A stretch of 9,504 bases of DNA from Alphaproteobacteria bacterium. Lineage in GTDB: Bacteria > Pseudomonadota > Alphaproteobacteria > Reyranellales > Reyranellaceae. Shown piece by piece: positions 5,033-9,504 of this stretch. Under the pieces are notes generated by a model that was not told the DNA's origin, searched no databases, and saw only the letters and a list, made by a program, of their open reading frames with translations. Location: NCBI GenBank assembly GCA_013290035.1, contig JABCYT010000085.1:1-9504 (forward strand), in the 5' to 3' direction. The position numbers were made by a program, and so were the translations under genes. Within the stretch, counting starts at the first letter, position 1. Each line of letters begins with the position of its first letter.

Positions 5033-6454
5033 GTGGACGATCTTTTCGCGACCGCCGACGCGCTCGCCGTCGCCGAGCTGGTCAAGACGCGCAAGCTCGG
5101 CGCACGCGAGCTCCTGGATGGCGCGCTGCACAGGCTTCGCGCGCTCAACGCATCGCTGAATGCCGTCACCGATTTCTATGAAGGCGCGCTCTTGGAGAAA
5201 TCGGTCGCGGCGGCCGGCGAGGGGTCCTTCCAGGGCGTGCCCTATGTCGTCAAGCAACTGATGGCCGATTGCGCCGGCACGCCGACGACTCTGGGCTCGC
5301 GATTCTTCGCCAGGGAACCGGTGGCGGCGAACGACAGCGCGGTGGTCGCGCGTATGCGGCGCGCCGGCCTGGTGATCGTCGGCCGCACCAACACCAGCGA
5401 GTTGGGCTTGGCGCCGACCACCGAACCCGCCTTCGGCGGCGCCACCGTCAATCCGTGGCGCAATGATCTGTCGCCCGGTGGCTCGTCGGGCGGCTCCGCC
5501 GCCGTCGTGGCGGCGCGTGGCCTGCCGATGGCCCATGCCACCGATGGCGGCGGCTCGATCCGCATTCCGGCCTCGCTGTGCGGCCTGTTCGGGCTAAAGC
5601 CGTCGCGCGGACGGGTGAGCCTGGCGCCGATCGGCGAGACCCTGGCCGGCGCGGGTGCGCAGCATTGCGTGTCGATCTCGGTGCGCGACAGCGCTGCCTT
5701 GCTCGATGCGCTGGCAGGCGACGAGCCCGGCGATCCCTATCGCGCGCCGCCGTCCGGTTCCTTCCTGGCGGCGACCCAACGTCCGCCGGACAGGCTGCGC
5801 GTGGCGTTCATGCGCCAGCCTGTTGGCGACGGGCCGCTCGCGCCTGTCCTGGTCGCCGCCGTCGAGCGCACGGCGAAGATGCTGGAAGGGCTCGGCCATC
5901 ATGTCGAGGAGGCCGCGCCCGACTACGATGCCGCGGCGACGGCGGCGGCCTTCGGCACGGTGATGTGCGCCAACACCTTCACCAACATCGAGGTGCGCGC
6001 GGCCGGCCGCATGCCCGGGCCGGACGATCTCGAGCCGGTGACGCGTCTCCACGCCGAGATCGGGCAGGGCATCAGCGCCCACGAGTACGTCCGCGCCGTG
6101 CAGACCTTCCACCGCACCGGCCGCCAGCTCGGCCGGTTCTTCGAGAGGCACGACGTGCTGCTGTCACCCACCATCGCGCGCACGCACCTGCCGCTGGGCA
6201 CGGTCCGCATGGACGGCACGCTCGCGCAATACCAGCAAGGCCTGGCGCCGATGATCCCTTTCACCGCGGTGTGCAATGCCAGCGGCGCGCCGGCGATGTC
6301 GGTGCCGCTCGCCTGGACGGACGACGGCCTGCCGATCGGCATGCATTTCGTCGGCCGCTTCGGGGCGGAGGAAATGCTCTTCTCGCTGGCCGCCGAGCTC
6401 GAGCGCGTGGCACCCTGGCGCGACCGCCGGCCGCCGGGAGGCAAAGCGACATGA
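5033..6454 (+). CDS. Amidase (amidase-signature family)
   Basis: This 473-residue hydrolase belongs to the GatA/FAAH-like amidase-signature family, which cleaves C-N amide bonds. The Ser-cisSer-Lys triad is complete: Lys74 in YVVKQLM, cis-Ser151 in PGGSSGGSAA and nucleophile Ser175 in TDGGGSIRIPAS. The spacing of 24 residues between the serines is the family norm. The C-terminal block PFTAVCNASGAPAMSVPLAW followed by GLPIGMHFVGR is also typical. The lysine is followed by Gln, where VKD is common. No ATG is available near the start. GTG 5033, 4 nt after the preceding stop, is preferred over TTG 4994, which would overlap the upstream gene. Its Shine-Dalgarno sequence is weak, suggesting translational coupling. 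No GatB or GatC partners are nearby, so a catabolic amidase is more likely than tRNA amidotransferase. The stop overlaps the next ATG (ATGA). Confidence 0.92.
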   Translation: MDDLFATADALAVAELVKTRKLGARELLDGALHRLRALNASLNAVTDFYEGALLEKSVAAAGEGSFQGVPYVVKQLMADCAGTPTTLGSRFFAREPVAANDSAVVARMRRAGLVIVGRTNTSELGLAPTTEPAFGGATVNPWRNDLSPGGSSGGSAAVVAARGLPMAHATDGGGSIRIPASLCGLFGLKPSRGRVSLAPIGETLAGAGAQHCVSISVRDSAALLDALAGDEPGDPYRAPPSGSFLAATQRPPDRLRVAFMRQPVGDGPLAPVLVAAVERTAKMLEGLGHHVEEAAPDYDAAATAAAFGTVMCANTFTNIEVRAAGRMPGPDDLEPVTRLHAEIGQGISAHEYVRAVQTFHRTGRQLGRFFERHDVLLSPTIARTHLPLGTVRMDGTLAQYQQGLAPMIPFTAVCNASGAPAMSVPLAWTDDGLPIGMHFVGRFGAEEMLFSLAAELERVAPWRDRRPPGGKAT

Positions 6455-6891
6455 ACTCGTGTATGCGCACCGTGCTCGTCGGCTTCATCGCCGGCGCGCT
6501 GAGCGTGCTGGTCTTCCACCAGCTCGGCTTCTGGATCGCCAACCAGCTCGACTATGCGCGCGCCCCGCTCTACAACCTGCGGCCGGTGCCGCCCTGGGGC
6601 GTGCCGGCCATTCTGTCGCTGGCCTTCTGGGGCGGGCTGTGGGGCATTGCCGCCGCATTCGTCGTGCCGCGGCTGCCCGGTGCTCTCAACGGTGTGCTGG
6701 GCTGGGTGCTGTTCGCCGCCATCATCGTCACGCTCGTCAACTGGTTCATCGTATTTCCGATCAAGGGCGCTCCAGTGGGCGGCGGCTTTCGCCTGCCTGG
6801 CCTGGCCGTGGTGCCGCTGGTCTACGCGCTGTGGGGCTTCGGCATGTGGCTGATCGCAAGATGGCTGCGCGCCGCGCTGGGTTGGCGCTAG
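6451..6891 (+). CDS. Unrecognised four-TM membrane protein
   Basis: This 146-residue hydrophobic protein has four predicted membrane segments at about 7-29, 51-73, 80-103 and 116-136. A more polar loop (about 33-48, with RAPLYNLRPVPPWG) lies between the first two. I do not recognise a named family. The start is well supported: GGGAGG lies 9 nt upstream, and the ATG overlaps the amidase stop as ATGA, a classic coupled arrangement. It is followed after 10 nt by the amidohydrolase. Sitting between two hydrolase genes, it may help uptake, export or anchoring of the pathway, but it has no transporter signature, so that is only an inference from context. Confidence 0.8.
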   Translation: MNSCMRTVLVGFIAGALSVLVFHQLGFWIANQLDYARAPLYNLRPVPPWGVPAILSLAFWGGLWGIAAAFVVPRLPGALNGVLGWVLFAAIIVTLVNWFIVFPIKGAPVGGGFRLPGLAVVPLVYALWGFGMWLIARWLRAALGWR

Positions 6892-6901
6892 GGAGAAACC
6901 G

Positions 6902-7741
6902 ATGAAAGTCGTCGATGCACAGGTCCATATCTGGGGCGCCAACACGGCCGAGCGGCCGTGGCCCGCGCGCGCCGCACCGCACCGCGCGTCGCCGCTCGGC
7001 AAGCAGGAACTTTTGGCGGAGATGGACAAGGCGGGCGTCGACGGCGTCGTCATCGTGCCGCCGTCGTGGGAAGGCGATCGCAACGACCTCGCCATCGACG
7101 CCGCGAGCAGCCATCCCGACCGCTTCTGCATCATGGGCCGCTTCGATCCCGATGCGCCCGGCGCGCGCGAGGTGCTGGCGGGCTGGAAGAAGCAGAAGGG
7201 CATGCTGGGCGTGCGCCTCACCTTTCACACGGAGGTGCTGCGCCAGCCGCTGCTCGACGGCCGCTTCGACTGGGTGTGGGGCGAGCTGGAAAAGCACCGC
7301 ATTCCGGCGATGGTGCTGTTCCATCACGAATACATGCACCTCGCGGACAAGGTCGCCGAGCGCTATCCCGGCCTGCGGTTGGTGCTCGACCATCTTGGCC
7401 TGAAGAGCGGTAAGGACGTCACCGAGGCCACCAACTTCGCGAGCCTCGACAGGGTGCTGGCGCTCGCCACGCGACCCAACGTGGCGGCCAAGGTGTCGGC
7501 GATGCCGTGCTATGCCGCCGACAAGACCTATCCCTTCCGCTCGGTGCATCCCCATATCCGCCGCGTCTTCGACGCCTTCGGGCCCAAGCGCACCTTCTGG
7601 GGGACGGACCTTTCCCGGCTGCCCTGCAGTTATCGCCAGGGCGTCACGATGTTCACCGAAGAGCTGCCGTGGCTCAAAGGCGATGACTTGGCGTGGGTGA
7701 TGGGCCGCGGGATCAGCGAATGGATCGGATGGAAGGCCTAG
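6902..7741 (+). CDS. Amidohydrolase-2 family metal-dependent hydrolase
   Basis: This 279-residue TIM-barrel enzyme belongs to the amidohydrolase-2 family (PF04909), which includes lactone hydrolases and decarboxylases of aromatic-compound breakdown, such as 2-pyrone-4,6-dicarboxylate hydrolase. The N-terminal strand reads VVDAQVHIW (residues 3-11), so the first His of the common DxHxH motif is Gln here. Other expected metal or catalytic positions are present: His121-His122 in LFHHEYMH, Asp163-His164 in LDHLGLKSG and Asp226 in FWGTDLSRLP. A conserved-looking Lys lies in AAKVSAMP. The ATG at 6902 has GGGAGAA just upstream. It overlaps the following gene by 22 nt. In context it probably hydrolyses a lactone or similar intermediate made by the upstream lyase or amidase; the exact substrate is not inferable. 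Confidence 0.9.
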   Translation: MKVVDAQVHIWGANTAERPWPARAAPHRASPLGKQELLAEMDKAGVDGVVIVPPSWEGDRNDLAIDAASSHPDRFCIMGRFDPDAPGAREVLAGWKKQKGMLGVRLTFHTEVLRQPLLDGRFDWVWGELEKHRIPAMVLFHHEYMHLADKVAERYPGLRLVLDHLGLKSGKDVTEATNFASLDRVLALATRPNVAAKVSAMPCYAADKTYPFRSVHPHIRRVFDAFGPKRTFWGTDLSRLPCSYRQGVTMFTEELPWLKGDDLAWVMGRGISEWIGWKA

Positions 7742-8202
7742 GAAGTCGCAGCTTGGCGATTGCGGCCGCTGTGGCTCTGCTGGCGGGCGCCGTGGCGCCG
7801 GTATCGGCGCAGTCCGGCGATCAGGCGGAAACAGCGATACGCGCCGCCTTGGCAAAATGGACGAGCGATTTCAACGCGCGCGACGCATCGCACATCTGTG
7901 ATCTCTTCGCGCCCGATCTCGTCTACGACTATCGCGGATTTCCCGAACGCGATTATCCGACCCTGTGCGGCCTGCTGCACCGATCGCTCGCCGATCCGAC
8001 GAGGACGTTCGGCTATGCCCTCGATATCAAGGAAATTATCGTCTCGGGCGACATGGCGGTCGTTCGGCTTGTCTGGACACTCAAGGTGATTTCCGCCGGT
8101 GCGAAAACCGAGGAATCGCGCGAGCCAGGGCTCGACGTGTTCCGCCGACAGCCCGATGGAAGCTGGAATATCGCCAGGTACATTGCCTACGCGGCGCCGT
8201 GA
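7720..8202 (+). CDS. Exported SnoaL/DUF4440-like (NTF2-fold) protein
   Basis: This 160-residue protein begins with a signal peptide: charged MDRMEGLGSR, a hydrophobic core (LAIAAAVALLAGAVA) and an Ala-rich cleavage site near PVSAQSG, so it is probably periplasmic. The mature part has the pattern of NTF2-fold proteins of the SnoaL/DUF4440 type: an N-terminal helix with AIRAALAKWTSDFNARD, then LFAPDLVYDYRGFP, later strands (GDMAVVRLVWTL) and a final DVFRRQPDGSWNIARYI. Such proteins are either small hydrolases/isomerases or ligand binders. ATG 7720 is chosen because GGGA lies 7 nt upstream and it gives a normal signal peptide; ATG 7729 is the alternative. It overlaps the amidohydrolase end by 22 nt and so closes the operon. 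Its 3' end also overlaps the converging gene by 16 bp. Confidence 0.82.
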   Translation: MDRMEGLGSRSLAIAAAVALLAGAVAPVSAQSGDQAETAIRAALAKWTSDFNARDASHICDLFAPDLVYDYRGFPERDYPTLCGLLHRSLADPTRTFGYALDIKEIIVSGDMAVVRLVWTLKVISAGAKTEESREPGLDVFRRQPDGSWNIARYIAYAAP

Positions 8203-9170
8203 AGCAGCCGGGTTACCGTCTGCGAGCCGCCGCCCCAGATCGGCAGGTAGCTCATCTTGTAGCCGGCGCCGCCGGTGACGATGGCGTGGATGGCGTCGGG
8301 CGCGCGCGCCACGCCCTGGCCCTCGTCGAACAGGTAGCGCTGCACGCGGGCGATATCCCAGCCGTCGTGACGCACGATCTTGTGCGCCATTTCCAGCGGC
8401 AGCAGGAAGACCTGCTCGCCGCGCTCGTTCCTGCGGCTCATGCTCGACATGACGATGGCCGCCCGCATCGCCGTCGCGATCGGCGAGAGGATGGCCTCGG
8501 GCGTGGCACCCTCGCCGTCGCCGGGCAGCACTTCGGCGGTGCCGGAAACGCCCATCACCGTGATCGCGCTCGCGTCGGCGCCCAGGCCGCGGCGCGCGGT
8601 GAGGGTGGGGAAGGGCCCGTCGTTGCGTTCGGCGAAGCACAGCGTGTACTTGCCGGGCTGGCCCATCGTCGCCATGTCGCCGACATCGGATCGCGCACCG
8701 CCGACATTGCGGATGCTGAGCTGCAGGGCTCGGCCGATGCTGGCATTGGCGCGGTTGCCGGGCCCCAGGCAATTGGTGCCGGCATTGACGCCGAGTTGGC
8801 GGGCGATGGCGCCGTGCACGCAAAGCGCCACGCAGGCCGTGCCGGTCGTGGTGGCGATGCCCAAGAGGTTGAAATCGGGCTCGAGGATCGCTTCGGCCGC
8901 CGCCAGCACGATCGGCAGCTCGGCCGGGCGACAGCCGGCGATGACGCACTGGTAGGCGATCGAATCGGCCGTGATGTCGCCGAACATGGGCGGCATCAGG
9001 CCATGCGACTCGCTGCGCCCGGCAACGCCTGCAACCATCGCCTCGAGGCGGCGGCGGGTCGGCGGCACCAGCGGCAGGCCGTCCGACAGCTCGGCATCGG
9101 TCAGGATCTGTTGCGCGGTCTCCCAGCCGGCCGCGTCATCGACGATCGGCCAGCCGCACCACTCGCTCAT
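8187..9170 (-). CDS. Uncharacterised conserved protein, GLPLVPPT family (downstream paralogue)
   Basis: This 327-residue protein has no signal peptide and no domain of known function that I can name. Visible landmarks are SDGLPLVPPTRRRLEAM (29-45), YQCVIAGCRPAELPIVLAA (73-91), a Gly/Asn-rich block GTNCLGPGNRANASIGRAL (131-149), MGQPGKYTLCFAERNDGPFP (169-188) and a C-terminal DAIHAIVTGGAG followed by YLPIWGGGS. From memory, such proteins occur near or fused to the small UGSC-family (seleno)proteins, but no UGSC motif is visible here. It has seven cysteines, of which Cys75, Cys80 and Cys134 lie in what look like conserved blocks. ATG 9170 is supported by GGATGAG upstream, overlapping the stop of the gene before it. 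It lies 10 nt after a tandem homologue, so the two are co-transcribed. It converges on the plus-strand operon with a 16-bp overlap. Confidence 0.85.
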   Translation of the reverse strand: MSEWCGWPIVDDAAGWETAQQILTDAELSDGLPLVPPTRRRLEAMVAGVAGRSESHGLMPPMFGDITADSIAYQCVIAGCRPAELPIVLAAAEAILEPDFNLLGIATTTGTACVALCVHGAIARQLGVNAGTNCLGPGNRANASIGRALQLSIRNVGGARSDVGDMATMGQPGKYTLCFAERNDGPFPTLTARRGLGADASAITVMGVSGTAEVLPGDGEGATPEAILSPIATAMRAAIVMSSMSRRNERGEQVFLLPLEMAHKIVRHDGWDIARVQRYLFDEGQGVARAPDAIHAIVTGGAGYKMSYLPIWGGGSQTVTRLLHGAA

Positions 9171-9180
9171 CCCGGGTCGC

Positions 9181-9504
9181 TCATCCGGCGATGCGCACGG
9201 AGGCGACGGTCGTGCCGCCGAACGACGGGATGAAAGCCGAATGCTTGCCCGGGCCGCCGGCCACCGTGATGTGGATGTCCTGCGGTGTCCGCCCGATCGT
9301 GAACCAGTCGCCGTCCGGCTTGTGGCCGGTGCTGATGTAGGTGTCCTGGTTCTCCGGCGAAATCCGCGAGGCATGGACGCGCGAGCGCTTGAACAGCTCC
9401 TCGCGGATGCTGTCGATGCTGTAGCCGTCGCGCTTCAAGGTCGCGGCATGCTCGGGGCCGATGATGACGAACATCGGGCCCTTGCCATAGACCGTGTTGG
9501 CGCC
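9181..9504 (-). CDS. C-terminal part of a second GLPLVPPT-family protein, cut by the window edge
   Basis: The frame is open from the window end and gives 107 residues, beginning GANTVYGKGPMFVIIGPEHA and ending at a TGA at 9183-9181. An internal ATG at 9474 is not the true start, because the frame continues upstream in family-like sequence. The segment aligns with the C-terminus of the gene just downstream: GPEHAATLKRDGYS with LEMAHKIVRHDGWD, and PQDIHITVAGGPG...FIPSFGG with PDAIHAIVTGGAG...YLPIWGG. The two genes are therefore probably tandem paralogues. The reading frames differ and 10 nt separate them, so this is not one split gene. The insert between the two alignable blocks is longer here (RISPENQDTYISTGHKPDGD), so the copies have diverged. 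Function unknown. Confidence 0.8.
   Translation of the reverse strand, partial: GANTVYGKGPMFVIIGPEHAATLKRDGYSIDSIREELFKRSRVHASRISPENQDTYISTGHKPDGDWFTIGRTPQDIHITVAGGPGKHSAFIPSFGGTTVASVRIAG

Noticed and set aside
3847..5169. 440-codon open frame on the minus strand opposite the DapA-like gene
   Set aside because: The composition (Arg/His/Asp/Gln-rich) is typical of a GC-driven shadow, while the opposite strand has catalytic Tyr and Lys in the right context.
5923..7221. 432-codon minus-strand frame across the amidase end and the amidohydrolase start
   Set aside because: It covers parts of three well-supported plus-strand genes and shows no domain of its own.
7965..9233. 422-codon plus-strand frame opposite the GLPLVPPT-family genes
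   Set aside because: Low-complexity Arg/Ala/Gly translation, antisense to genes whose two copies align with each other at protein level.
8187..9504. The two GLPLVPPT-family frames as one gene broken by a frameshift
   Set aside because: Each frame ends with its own copy of the same C-terminal block, and a ribosome binding site precedes the second ATG, so they are two genes.

Overview
The window is high-GC bacterial DNA with dense, tightly packed genes. Gene content and codon bias suggest a soil or aquatic alphaproteobacterium of the Hyphomicrobiales/Rhodospirillales type; this is an inference, because there is no rRNA or other marker gene here. Three blocks can be separated.

Block 1 (about 1-3300, all minus strand) looks like a low-oxygen or energy-stress module. 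A class I polyphosphate kinase 2 (ppk2) is followed 34 nt later by a SulP-type anion transporter with a STAS domain. Downstream lies a small ion-channel-like membrane protein whose selectivity-filter sequence is not the potassium-channel one. A gene start for a possible exported protein runs off the left edge. Two 14-bp palindromes of the FNR/FixK type (TTGAC-N4-RTCAA) sit at 3282-3295, upstream of ppk2, and at 691-704, upstream of the channel gene. All three genes may therefore answer to one oxygen- or NO-sensing CRP/FNR regulator.

Block 2 (about 3300-3954) is a 650-bp region without a convincing intact gene. It holds a 28-nt hairpin, a plausible sigma70 promoter, a good ribosome binding site and the N-terminal piece of a helix-turn-helix-like protein that runs into low-complexity sequence. 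After that come six copies of GGCGGAAA and a 61-nt imperfect hairpin with perfect 11-bp arms. It looks like the remains of an insertion or a repeat element.

Block 3 (3955-8202, plus strand) is a compact five-gene operon: a DapA-family lyase/aldolase, an amidase-signature hydrolase, an unrecognised four-TM membrane protein, an amidohydrolase-2 family metal hydrolase and an exported SnoaL/NTF2-like protein. Gaps are 4 and 10 nt, with overlaps of 4 and 22 nt. The set suggests breakdown of an amide- or lactone-containing organic compound whose identity cannot be read from sequence. Converging on it from the right (8187-9504, minus strand) are two tandem genes of one uncharacterised family (GLPLVPPT motif near the N terminus). 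The upstream copy is cut by the window edge. The last gene of the plus-strand operon and the minus-strand gene overlap tail to tail by 16 bp.
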